Shown here in pieces: positions 1 through 5,031 of a stretch of DNA of 5,623 bases. The notes beneath the pieces were generated by a model. The model had not been told where the DNA came from and searched no databases. It saw nothing but the letters and a program-made list of their open reading frames with translations. The stretch's first letter is position 1. Each line of letters begins with the position of its first letter. The position numbers and the translations under genes were made by a program. Source of the stretch: Actinomycetales bacterium (GTDB lineage Bacteria > Actinomycetota > Actinomycetes > Actinomycetales > Cellulomonadaceae); NCBI GenBank assembly GCA_012514835.1, contig JAAYZM010000207.1:1-5623 (forward strand), written 5' to 3'.

Positions 1-399
1 CTTGCCCGGCTCGAGGTCCTTGTAGACCTCGAAGAAGTGCTGGATCTCGAGGCGGTGGAAGTCCGAGACGTCGTCGATGTCCTGGCGCCACGCGGCGCGC
101 TGGTCGCCCGCGGGGACGCACAGCACCTTGTCGTCGCCGCCCGCCTCGTCGCGCATGCGGAACATGCCCAGGGCCCGGCAGCGGATCAGGCAGCCGGGGA
201 ACGTGGGCTCCTCGAGCAGCACGAGCGCGTCGAGCGGGTCGCCGTCCTCACCGAGGGTGCCCTCGATGAAGCCGTAGTCGTCGGGGTAGCGCGTCGAGGT
301 GAACAGCATGCGGTCCAGGCGGATGCGGCCGGTCTCGTGGTCGATCTCGTACTTGTTGCGCTGACCCTTGGGGATCTCGATGGTGACGTCGAACTCCAC
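1..399 (-). CDS. ppa: Inorganic pyrophosphatase, family I (3' end beyond window)
   Basis: Hydrolyses inorganic pyrophosphate to phosphate in the cytoplasm, pulling PPi-releasing biosynthetic reactions forward; needs Mg2+. Reading the minus strand from a GTG at 399-397 gives 133 codons with no stop before the window edge. The protein begins (M)EFDVTIEIPKGQRNKYEID, the usual actinobacterial start. The family signature DGDPLDAL lies at residues 52-59 and holds metal-binding aspartates. RYPDDYGFI (37-45) and the DIDDVSDFH stretch (107-115) are also family-typical. Family I enzymes are about 160-175 residues, so roughly 30-40 C-terminal residues are missing only because the window ends. The GTG start is chosen because AAGGA sits 5 nt upstream; an ATG 22 nt upstream is out of frame. 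It is divergent from dacB across 98 bp, as in other Actinobacteria. Identification is near certain. Confidence 0.97.
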   Translation of the reverse strand, partial: MEFDVTIEIPKGQRNKYEIDHETGRIRLDRMLFTSTRYPDDYGFIEGTLGEDGDPLDALVLLEEPTFPGCLIRCRALGMFRMRDEAGGDDKVLCVPAGDQRAAWRQDIDDVSDFHRLEIQHFFEVYKDLEPGK

Positions 400-404
400 G
401 GCCG

Positions 405-409
405 TCCTT
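405..409 (-). promoter_or_regulatory. Shine-Dalgarno site of ppa
   Basis: On the minus strand AAGGA (409 down to 405) precedes the GTG at 399 by 5 nt. This supports the GTG start over the out-of-frame ATG further upstream. Confidence 0.7.
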
Positions 410-481
410 CCAGCACGTCATGCGATAAATGGGGTTGCTGCGAACTAGTGTGACGCACGAGCGGGCCGTCCGGGCCCGCCA

Positions 482-488
482 GAGGGAG
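482..488 (+). promoter_or_regulatory. Shine-Dalgarno site of dacB (start-deciding)
   Basis: GAGGGAG (482-488) lies 9 nt before GTG 498 and 12 nt before GTG 501. The in-frame ATG at 429 has no purine-rich site in front of it. This favours a start at 498 or 501 and removes a 23-residue hydrophilic extension ahead of the signal sequence. A second short GGAG (492-495) would be spaced 5 nt from GTG 501, so 501 cannot be excluded. Confidence 0.6.
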
Positions 489-497
489 AACGGAGCT

Positions 498-1925
498 GTG
501 GTGCGGGTCCCACGCGGTACCGGAGGGCTGGCGTTCGTGCTCGTCCTGACGCTCGCCGGGGGGTACGCCGTCGGCGACCTCTTCGACCTCCTCCCCGGCC
601 GGTTCACCCTCGCCCCCGTGCCCGAGATCCCCGACCCGTTCCCCACGGCCCCCGGGGCCGTGGGCGCCACCGAGCTCGCGACGGCCCTCGAGGGGCTGTC
701 CGACGCGGCTCCCGTCCCGGGTGCGCCAGCGGTCACCGAGCTCGTCACGGAGCTCGTGGACCACGAGTGGCTCAACGGCTCCGAAGGCGTGAGCGTCCTC
801 GTGACGGACGTCACCACGGGCAGCGTGCTCGCCGCGCACCGCGAGACGCAGGCCCGCGTCCCGGCGTCGACCATCAAGATCCTCACCGCGCTCGCGGCGC
901 TCGACGCGCTCGGTCCCGAGGCGACCCTGCCCACGCGCGTGGTGCGCTCGGCCGCGGACCGCATCACCCTCGTGGGCGGCGGGGACATGATGCTCGCCGC
1001 GGACCAGGGCGACCCGGCGGCCGTGCACGGTCGCGCGGGCCTCGGTGACCTCGCGCGCACCACGGCGAGCCAGCTGCGCCTCGCGGGCCAGACGGAGGTC
1101 TCGCTCTTCTTCGACGACTCGCTCTTCACGGGCGCCGAGCTGCACCCCACGTGGGAGAGCTCGTACCTCAACGGGGGGTACGTCGCGCCCATCACGCCGC
1201 TCGCCGTCGCGCTCGGCGCGCGCCGCACCGACGTGCCCTATCCGCCGCGCTTCCTCGACCCGGCGCGCAACGCGGCCGAGGTGTTCGCGAAGGCGCTCGC
1301 GGAGCAGGGCATCGTGGTGGACGGCGCGCCACGGCGCCAGGACGCGCCCGAGGGTGCCCAGGAGATCGCCGTCGTGCATTCCGCCACCGTCGCGGAGATC
1401 ACCGCGTACATGCTCGTGCACTCGGAGAACACCGTCGCGGAGGTGCTGGGGCGGCTCGCGGCGATCGGCACGGGGCTGCCCGGGAGCTTCGACGGGGCGG
1501 CGCAAGCGATGCGGAACGTCGTGGTCGATGCCGGTCTCGACCCCACCGGGCTCAAGGTCGTGGACGCGTCGGGGCTCGCGGCCTCGGCGGGCGTCCCGGC
1601 CACGGTGCTCGCGGGGCTGCTCGAGCAGGTCGCCCGCCCGGACGGCGACCCGACGCTGCGCCAGGTGGCCCTCGGCCTGCCTGTCGCGGCGCTCGAGGGG
1701 ACCCTGATCGACCGGTTCGGCGAGGCGCCCGGCGCGGGGATGGTCCGTGCGAAGACGGGCTCCTTGCCTGGCGTCACGTCCCTCGCGGGGCTTCTCCTCA
1801 CGGCCGACGACCGCGAGCTCGCGTTCGTGGTGCTCGCCGACGACACGGGCGAGGGCGGCCAGCTGGGCCCCCGCAAGGCGATCGACCAGTTCGTCAACGC
1901 CCTCGCGGCCTGCGGCTGCTCCTGA
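498..1925 (+). CDS. dacB: D-alanyl-D-alanine carboxypeptidase/endopeptidase (PBP4-type, peptidase S13)
   Basis: Low-molecular-weight class C penicillin-binding protein that trims the terminal D-Ala of peptidoglycan stem peptides and may cleave cross-links, outside the membrane. From GTG 498 it has 475 residues. All three serine-transferase motifs are present in order: STIK at 124-127 (nucleophile S124, K127), SEN at 309-311, and KTG at 419-421. An N-terminal hydrophobic stretch (about residues 10-26) after two arginines is a signal peptide or uncleaved anchor; no lipobox cysteine is seen there. SxxK-to-SxN spacing is 185 residues, shorter than the roughly 245 I recall for E. coli PBP4, so the inserted domains look reduced. 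About 100 residues precede the catalytic domain after the signal, ending in a Pro/Ala-rich segment. An in-frame ATG at 429 would add 23 residues but lacks a ribosome site. The gene is probably monocistronic, given the structured interval after it. Confidence 0.93.
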   Translation: MVRVPRGTGGLAFVLVLTLAGGYAVGDLFDLLPGRFTLAPVPEIPDPFPTAPGAVGATELATALEGLSDAAPVPGAPAVTELVTELVDHEWLNGSEGVSVLVTDVTTGSVLAAHRETQARVPASTIKILTALAALDALGPEATLPTRVVRSAADRITLVGGGDMMLAADQGDPAAVHGRAGLGDLARTTASQLRLAGQTEVSLFFDDSLFTGAELHPTWESSYLNGGYVAPITPLAVALGARRTDVPYPPRFLDPARNAAEVFAKALAEQGIVVDGAPRRQDAPEGAQEIAVVHSATVAEITAYMLVHSENTVAEVLGRLAAIGTGLPGSFDGAAQAMRNVVVDAGLDPTGLKVVDASGLAASAGVPATVLAGLLEQVARPDGDPTLRQVALGLPVAALEGTLIDRFGEAPGAGMVRAKTGSLPGVTSLAGLLLTADDRELAFVVLADDTGEGGQLGPRKAIDQFVNALAACGCS

Positions 1926-2008
1926 CCCCGCTACCTTCTCCCTCTTCCTTTCCCCACCCCTCGCCCTCCTCCCGCTGAGTTAGGCAGTTCGGAACTGCCT
2001 ATCTCAGC
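1926..2008 (+). terminator. Candidate dacB terminator: C-rich G-poor tract followed by a palindrome
   Basis: Right after the dacB stop, 1926-1975 is almost pure pyrimidine (three G and two A in 50 nt), the composition of a Rho utilisation site in RNA. It runs into a palindrome at 1974-2008 centred on 1991, in which 16 of 17 opposed positions are complementary (only T1980/T2002 mismatched). There is no T-run after the stem, so it is not a classical intrinsic terminator. Rho-assisted or U-less stem termination is the inference. The palindrome could instead be a dispersed extragenic repeat or an operator. Confidence 0.45.
1974..2008. repeat. 35-nt near-perfect palindrome
   Basis: The left arm starts GCTGAGTTAGGCAG and the right arm ends CTGCCTATCTCAGC, meeting at GTTCGGAAC. 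Sixteen of 17 pairs match. As RNA it would form a long stem with a 3-nt CGG loop. It is AT-richer than the surrounding DNA, which suggests an element in its own right rather than a product of GC bias. Confidence 0.8.
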
Positions 2009-2042
2009 GCACCACCCCGCTTCCCGGGCGCGCCACCAGCGG

Positions 2043-2078
2043 CTTGCGGTGAGTTGTGCGCGCACAGGGCACCGCAAG
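2043..2078. repeat. 36-bp compound palindrome (two concentric dyads)
   Basis: The perfect 12-bp palindrome TGTGCGCGCACA (2055-2066) is flanked by CTTGCGGTG (2043-2051) and its exact reverse complement CACCGCAAG (2070-2078). Inner and outer dyads share the same centre (2060.5). Only the 3-nt steps 2052-2054 and 2067-2069 interrupt the symmetry, giving 15 Watson-Crick pairs out of 18 positions. It may be a repetitive extragenic palindrome, an RNA hairpin or a dimer-protein binding site. Confidence 0.75.
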
Positions 2079-2103
2079 GAAGGTTGTGCGCGCACAGCTC
2101 ACC
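2048..2103. repeat. Long inverted repeat able to form an alternative hairpin
   Basis: The 19-nt arm at 2048-2066 (GGTGAGTTGTGCGCGCACA) and the arm at 2085-2103 are reverse complements except for one position (T2054 opposite G2097, a wobble in RNA). The loop is 18 nt (2067-2084). This hairpin uses the same bases as the 2043-2078 palindrome, so the two folds exclude each other. Shorter arms CCACCAGC (2033-2040) and GCTGGTGG (2121-2128) lie roughly outside it and might extend the structure. Confidence 0.65.
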
Positions 2104-2108
2104 GAAAG
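2053..2108. repeat. Two-copy direct repeat with 30-bp period, each copy containing a palindrome
   Basis: GTTGTGCGCGCACAG occurs exactly at 2053-2067 and 2083-2097. The similarity continues as CACCGnAAG, making copies of 26 nt (2053-2078 and 2083-2108) with 23 identical positions. The start-to-start distance is exactly 30 bp, about three helical turns. The second copy lacks the outer CTTGCGGTG arm found around the first. Confidence 0.75.
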
Positions 2109-2110
2109 TT

Positions 2111-2148
2111 GGGGGGTGGGGCTGGTGGGCCGTGTCGGCAGGTGGGGG
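2111..2148 (+). other. G-run tract (weak G-quadruplex candidate)
   Basis: Runs of 6, 4, 3 and 5 G (2111-2116, 2118-2121, 2127-2129, 2144-2148) are separated by 1, 5 and 14 nt. Four runs of at least three G exist, but the last loop is longer than the usual limit of about 7. It lies 45-95 bp upstream of the predicted start of the zincin operon. Confidence 0.3.
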
Positions 2149-2192
2149 CTGCGCTGAGGGGTGAACCCGCCGGGCGCGCGGGCGCGGGCGGT

Positions 2193-2198
2193 TAGCGT
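2193..2198 (+). promoter_or_regulatory. -10 box for a leaderless zincin-tilS-hpt transcript
   Basis: TAGCGT (2193-2198) matches TAnnnT and lies 6 nt before the GTG at 2205, so transcription would begin at or next to the start codon. The purine run directly abutting the GTG is too close to work as a Shine-Dalgarno site, which also argues for leaderless translation, a common mode in Actinobacteria. No good -35 hexamer is seen 16-18 bp upstream in the GC-rich 2165-2192 stretch. The position of the transcript start is inferred. Confidence 0.55.
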
Positions 2199-2204
2199 GG
2201 GGGA

Positions 2205-3299
2205 GTGACCGAACGCACCCGCACCCGCACGCCCGCCGTCCCCGTCGACTGGGTCGCTGCGGGCACCATGGCGGCCCGGCTCGTGCGCCCCGGCCCGCGC
2301 GCGAGCCGCGACGAGCTGAGCGACCTCGTGGGCTCCTTGCGTGAGGTGGGTCACGCCGCCGCGGCGCACATCACCGACATCACCGAGCTCGAGCCCGCGG
2401 ACGGGCGCGGCATCACGGACGTGCCCCTCTCGAAGGTCCTCGTGGTGGACCGCTCCTCGTGGGCGCGCGCCAACGCGCAGGTGTTCTCGACCCTCGTGCC
2501 CGGCACGCTTCACCAGCGCGGCCCCAGCGCGGCGGGCTACGCAGGTGCGGCCCAGGTCGCGGGCGTGCTCGCGCTGCTCTCGGGCAAGGTGCTGGGCCAG
2601 TTCGACCCCTTCACGGCGCAGGGCCGAGGGCGACTCTTCCTCGTGGCCCCCAACATCCTCGCGGTCGAGCGCGAGATGGCCGCCGAGCCCGAGGACTTCC
2701 GCCTCTGGGTCGCCCTCCACGAGCAGACCCACGCGCTGCAGTTCGCCGCGGCCCCGTGGCTCGCGGAGCACCTTCGCGAGCGCGCCTCGCGCCTCCTCGA
2801 GCTCACCAAGCAGTCCGACGACGACGGCGCCCCCGGGGGACTCGGCGACCTCGTGGAACGTGTTACTCGGGTGCTCAACGACGCGTTGCGGGACGGCGGG
2901 TCCTCGCTCGACTCGGGCCCCGCGCTCGCGGGCGTGCTGGGCCGCGAGCAGGCCGAGGTGGTCAAGGAGGTCGGTGCCGTGATGGCCCTCCTCGAGGGGC
3001 ACGCGGACGTGACGATGGACGCCGTGGGTCCCGGCGTCGTGCCGTCCGTGGCCTCGATCCGAGCGCGCTTCGAGGCTCGGCGCGGCGCCGTGGGCTCTCC
3101 GCTCCAGCGCGTGCTGCGCCGCTTGCTCGGCCTCGACGCGAAGCTCGCGCAGTACCGCGACGGCGCGGCGTTCGTGCGGGCCGTCGAGAAGCGCGCGGGC
3201 CGCAACGCCGTCAACGCCGTGTTCTCGGGCCCCGAGGCGCTCCCCGAGCCGCGCGAGATCGCCGACCCGCGGGCCTGGGTGCGCCGCGTGCTGGGCTGA
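2205..3299 (+). CDS. DUF2342/Zincin_2 family putative zinc metalloprotease, function unknown
   Basis: A 364-residue protein of the actinobacterial family annotated as zinc-dependent metalloprotease, or 'coenzyme F420 biosynthesis-associated', DUF2342 (Pfam Zincin_2). It begins with the family-typical VDWVAAGTMAARLVRPGP segment (from about residue 14). It carries HEQTH at 172-176, an HExxH site with zinc ligands H172 and H176 and catalytic E173. Downstream, LEGHADV with E264, H266 and D268 resembles the EGxAD-type third-ligand segment of gluzincins. No signal peptide or membrane segment is visible, so it is probably cytoplasmic. GTG 2205 is chosen because of the leaderless -10 just before it. 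The stop is 1 nt before tilS, implying co-transcription. Substrate and partner are unknown. The F420 label comes from phylogenetic co-occurrence and nothing in this window supports it directly. Family assignment is confident; proteolytic activity is inferred from the motif. Confidence 0.88.
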   Translation: MTERTRTRTPAVPVDWVAAGTMAARLVRPGPRASRDELSDLVGSLREVGHAAAAHITDITELEPADGRGITDVPLSKVLVVDRSSWARANAQVFSTLVPGTLHQRGPSAAGYAGAAQVAGVLALLSGKVLGQFDPFTAQGRGRLFLVAPNILAVEREMAAEPEDFRLWVALHEQTHALQFAAAPWLAEHLRERASRLLELTKQSDDDGAPGGLGDLVERVTRVLNDALRDGGSSLDSGPALAGVLGREQAEVVKEVGAVMALLEGHADVTMDAVGPGVVPSVASIRARFEARRGAVGSPLQRVLRRLLGLDAKLAQYRDGAAFVRAVEKRAGRNAVNAVFSGPEALPEPREIADPRAWVRRVLG

Positions 3300-3300
3300 G

Positions 3301-4395
3301 ATGGCCGGCCCGCACCCTGACGTCGCGACCGCGCGCCTCGCCGTGCGGACCGCCGTCGAGGACCTGCCGGGCGACGCGCTCGTGCTGGTCGCGTGCTCGG
3401 GCGGCCCGGACTCGCTCGCGCTCGCGGCGGCGGCGGCGTTCGCGCTGCCCCGCGCGGGCCTGCGCGCGGGTGCCGTCGTGGTGGACCACGCCCTGCAGGA
3501 CGGCTCGGCCGAGGTCGCCGCGCGCGCCGCCGCACAGTGCCGCGAGCTGGGCCTCGACCCCGTCGAGGTGCACCGCGTCGAGGTGGGCACGGCGGGCGGC
3601 ATGGAGGCCGCCGCGCGGGACGCCCGCTACGGCGCGCTCACCGAGGCGGCCGCGAGGCTCGGCGCCGCGGCGGTCCTGCTGGGTCACACGCTCGACGACC
3701 AGGCCGAGACCGTGCTGCTCGGCCTCGCGCGCGGCTCGGGTGCGCGCTCGCTCGCGGGCATGGCGGCCACGCGGGGGATCCTGCGCCGCCCGCTGCTCGG
3801 CATGCGCCGCGCCCAGCTGCTCGAGGTGTGCGTCGCCGCGGGCCTGGACCCGTGGCACGACCCCACCAACACCGACCCGCACGGCCCGCGCCGCTCCGCC
3901 CTGCGCGCCCGCGTCATGCCCACGCTCGCCGAGGTGCTGGGCCCCGGCGTCCCCGAGGCGCTCGCGCGCACGGCCGAACAGCTCCGCGAGGACGCGGAAG
4001 CGCTCGACCCGCTCGCGGCGCGCCTCCTCGAGAGGGCACGGGCCGACGACGGCGACCCCCGCGGCGAGCGTCCCAGCGATCCCGCCGTCGGACCAGAAGC
4101 ACCCGCCGACGACGGTGAACCCCGGGTGGGCGCCCGCCCGCGTCCCGCCGTCGGACAGCGGTACGACATCGCAACCCTCGCGGCCGAGCCGCCCGCGATC
4201 CGCCGTCGGACCCTGCGCCTCGCGGCCCTCGCCGCGGGAGCCTCCGCGGGGGCACTCTCGCGCGAGCACGTCCTCGCCCTCGACGCCCTCGTGACGTCCT
4301 ATCGCGGGCAGGGGGCGGTCGCGCTGCCGGACGGGGCGAAGGGCCACCGGGAACGTGGCATGCTGATCATCTCCGGGCCGGGAGTCGGTCCGTAG
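3301..4395 (+). CDS. tilS: tRNA(Ile)-lysidine synthetase
   Basis: ATP-dependent enzyme that joins lysine to C34 of the CAU-anticodon tRNA-Ile, so that it reads AUA and is charged with Ile. The 364 residues show the N-type PP-loop SGGPDS at 33-38, VDHALQ (61-66), GHTLDDQAET (128-137), RGSG (144-147), RRPLLG (162-167) and DPTN (187-190) followed by RRSALR (197-202). The C-terminal part (about 288-360) has the RRRTLR and LPDGAKGHRERG elements of actinobacterial TilS. Between about 247 and 287 lies an Asp/Pro/Arg-rich linker with an imperfect 21-residue duplication; the protein is about 40 residues longer than the roughly 320 I recall for the mycobacterial homologue, which this linker would explain. 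ATG 3301 is 1 nt after the zincin stop and has no clear ribosome site, so translation is probably coupled. Identification is near certain. Confidence 0.96.
   Translation: MAGPHPDVATARLAVRTAVEDLPGDALVLVACSGGPDSLALAAAAAFALPRAGLRAGAVVVDHALQDGSAEVAARAAAQCRELGLDPVEVHRVEVGTAGGMEAAARDARYGALTEAAARLGAAAVLLGHTLDDQAETVLLGLARGSGARSLAGMAATRGILRRPLLGMRRAQLLEVCVAAGLDPWHDPTNTDPHGPRRSALRARVMPTLAEVLGPGVPEALARTAEQLREDAEALDPLAARLLERARADDGDPRGERPSDPAVGPEAPADDGEPRVGARPRPAVGQRYDIATLAAEPPAIRRRTLRLAALAAGASAGALSREHVLALDALVTSYRGQGAVALPDGAKGHRERGMLIISGPGVGP
4042..4158 (+). repeat. Imperfect 63-bp in-frame tandem duplication in tilS
   Basis: Codons 248-268 and 269-286+ align without gaps: both start ADDG[DE]PR and both have PAVG 13 residues later. 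At DNA level 4042-4061 and 4105-4124 match at 18 of 20 bases. CCGCCGTCGGAC occurs at 4082-4093 and 4145-4156, exactly 63 bp apart. A third CCGCCGTCGGAC at 4200-4211 is in another reading frame, in the conserved RRR codons, and may be chance. The intervening part of each unit has diverged. Confidence 0.65.
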
Positions 4396-4401
4396 GGACT
4401 C

Positions 4402-4408
4402 GAGGGAG
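4402..4408 (+). promoter_or_regulatory. Shine-Dalgarno site of hpt
   Basis: GAGGGAG ends 7 nt before GTG 4416, good spacing that fixes the hpt start. A nearby GTG at 4411 is in another frame and too close to the site. Confidence 0.75.
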
Positions 4409-4415
4409 CTGTGCT

Positions 4416-4970
4416 GTGGACCAGTCCGACGTCGGTCAGGACATCGAGAAGGTGCTCGTCACCGCGGAGCAGCTCTCGGCGCGGCTCGACGAGATGTCGG
4501 TGGACATCGACGCCGACTACCGCGGCAAGGACCTCCTCCTCGTGGGTGTCCTCAAGGGTGCCGTCATGGTCATGGCGGACCTCGCGCGGCGCTTGCACCA
4601 CGACGTCCAGATGGACTGGATGGCCGTGAGCTCGTACGGTTCGGGCACCAAGTCCTCGGGCGTGGTGCGCATCCTCAAGGACCTCGACTCGGATCTCACG
4701 GGACGGCACGTGCTGATCGTCGAGGACATCGTCGACTCGGGCCTGACGCTCTCGTGGCTGCTGTCCAACCTGCGCTCGCGCGGGCCCGCGTCCGTGGAGG
4801 TCGCGGCGATGCTGCGCAAGCCCGACGCGGCCAAGGTCGAGGTGGACGTGAAGTACGTGGGCTTCGACATCCCGAGCGAGTTCGTGGTGGGCTACGGCCT
4901 CGACTACGCGGAGCGCTACCGCACGCTGCCCTTCGTGGGCACGCTCGCGCCGCACGTCTACCAGTCTTGA
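4416..4970 (+). CDS. hpt: Hypoxanthine (guanine) phosphoribosyltransferase
   Basis: Cytoplasmic purine-salvage enzyme that transfers ribose 5-phosphate from PRPP to hypoxanthine or guanine, giving IMP or GMP plus pyrophosphate. The 184 residues match the usual length of about 180. Visible motifs are LKGA at 46-49 (PPi-binding loop), SSYGSGTKSSG (flexible catalytic loop), and the PRPP-binding signature VLIVEDIVDSG at 99-109 with acidic pair E103-D104. YGLDYAERYR at 160-169 is near the end, typical of the bacterial family. It begins 20 nt after the tilS stop with its own good ribosome site, so it is probably the last gene of a zincin-tilS-hpt transcript, which may read on into ftsH. In B. subtilis the homologue HprT is reported to complex with TilS and activate ftsH; whether this holds here is unknown. 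Confidence 0.97.
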   Translation: MDQSDVGQDIEKVLVTAEQLSARLDEMSVDIDADYRGKDLLLVGVLKGAVMVMADLARRLHHDVQMDWMAVSSYGSGTKSSGVVRILKDLDSDLTGRHVLIVEDIVDSGLTLSWLLSNLRSRGPASVEVAAMLRKPDAAKVEVDVKYVGFDIPSEFVVGYGLDYAERYRTLPFVGTLAPHVYQS

Positions 4971-5030
4971 CGCTGGTCCCAGGGTCGTGCAGCCCTGGGC
5001 GAACACTCCGGGAACGTCCAGGATCAGCGT
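4970..5030. repeat. Spaced inverted repeat enclosing the hpt-ftsH hairpin
   Basis: ACGCTGGTCC (4970-4979) can pair over all ten positions with GGATCAGCGT (5021-5030), with one G-T wobble (G4976/T5024). The enclosed 41 nt include the CCCTGGG arm of the smaller hairpin; the two stems overlap by 2 nt at 4978-4979. The right arm ends 1 nt before the candidate ftsH -10 box. Confidence 0.5.
4978..4999 (+). terminator. Short hairpin after hpt (weak terminator or attenuator)
   Basis: CCCAGGG (4978-4984) and CCCTGGG (4993-4999) are exact reverse complements around an 8-nt loop, starting 7 nt after the hpt stop. No T-run follows, so termination would be partial at best. It lies inside a larger inverted repeat (4970-5030) and may instead be part of the ftsH control region. 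Confidence 0.4.
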
Positions 5031-5031
5031 G

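Larger units (their letters stand above)
400..497. promoter_or_regulatory. Divergent ppa/dacB intergenic region with candidate promoter
   Basis: This 98-bp spacer separates the two divergent starts and should hold promoters for both. It contains the most AT-rich patch of the neighbourhood (about 419-447). On the plus strand TAGTGT (446-451) fits the actinobacterial -10 pattern TAnnnT. It would place a transcript start near 458, about 40 nt before the dacB GTG. No convincing TTGACA-like -35 is present at the right spacing. On the minus strand I see no clear TAnnnT box for ppa. The promoter assignment is inference from spacing and pattern only. Confidence 0.35.

Noticed and set aside
441..455. 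LexA/SOS-box-like CGAACTAGTGTGACG before dacB
   Set aside because: Only one half (GAAC) matches the actinobacterial GAACnnnnGTTC pattern; the second half is GTGA.
186..1505. Long minus-strand open frame (439 codons) opposite dacB
   Set aside because: Arg/Gly/His-rich translation with no recognisable motif, overlapping both ppa and dacB. Such frames arise opposite high-GC genes.
1980..2002. Iron-regulator (DtxR/IdeR) box in the first palindrome
   Set aside because: The TTAGGC...GCCTA arms resemble part of the box, but the centre and length do not match the 19-bp TTAGGTTAGGCTAACCTAA pattern, and no iron gene is nearby.
2043..2108. CRISPR array or transposon ends
   Set aside because: Only two imperfect copies with a 4-nt gap, no spacers of uniform length, no transposase and no target-site duplication visible.
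1926..2204. Small protein or tRNA gene in the 279-bp intergenic interval
   Set aside because: No open frame with a start, ribosome site and plausible composition, and no cloverleaf or T-loop (GTTCGAnTC) pattern; the content is better described as palindromes and tracts.
2004..3602. 532-codon minus-strand open frame across the intergenic region, the zincin gene and tilS
   Set aside because: Low-complexity Arg/Ala/His composition, no domain, and directly opposed to two well-supported genes.
2459..4294. 611-codon plus-strand frame overlapping the zincin gene and tilS
   Set aside because: Arg/Pro/Ala-rich shadow in the wrong frame; both real genes in this stretch carry clear family motifs.
3211..4347. 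378-codon minus-strand open frame opposite tilS
   Set aside because: Shadow of GC-biased codons; no motif, and tilS is unambiguous on the plus strand.
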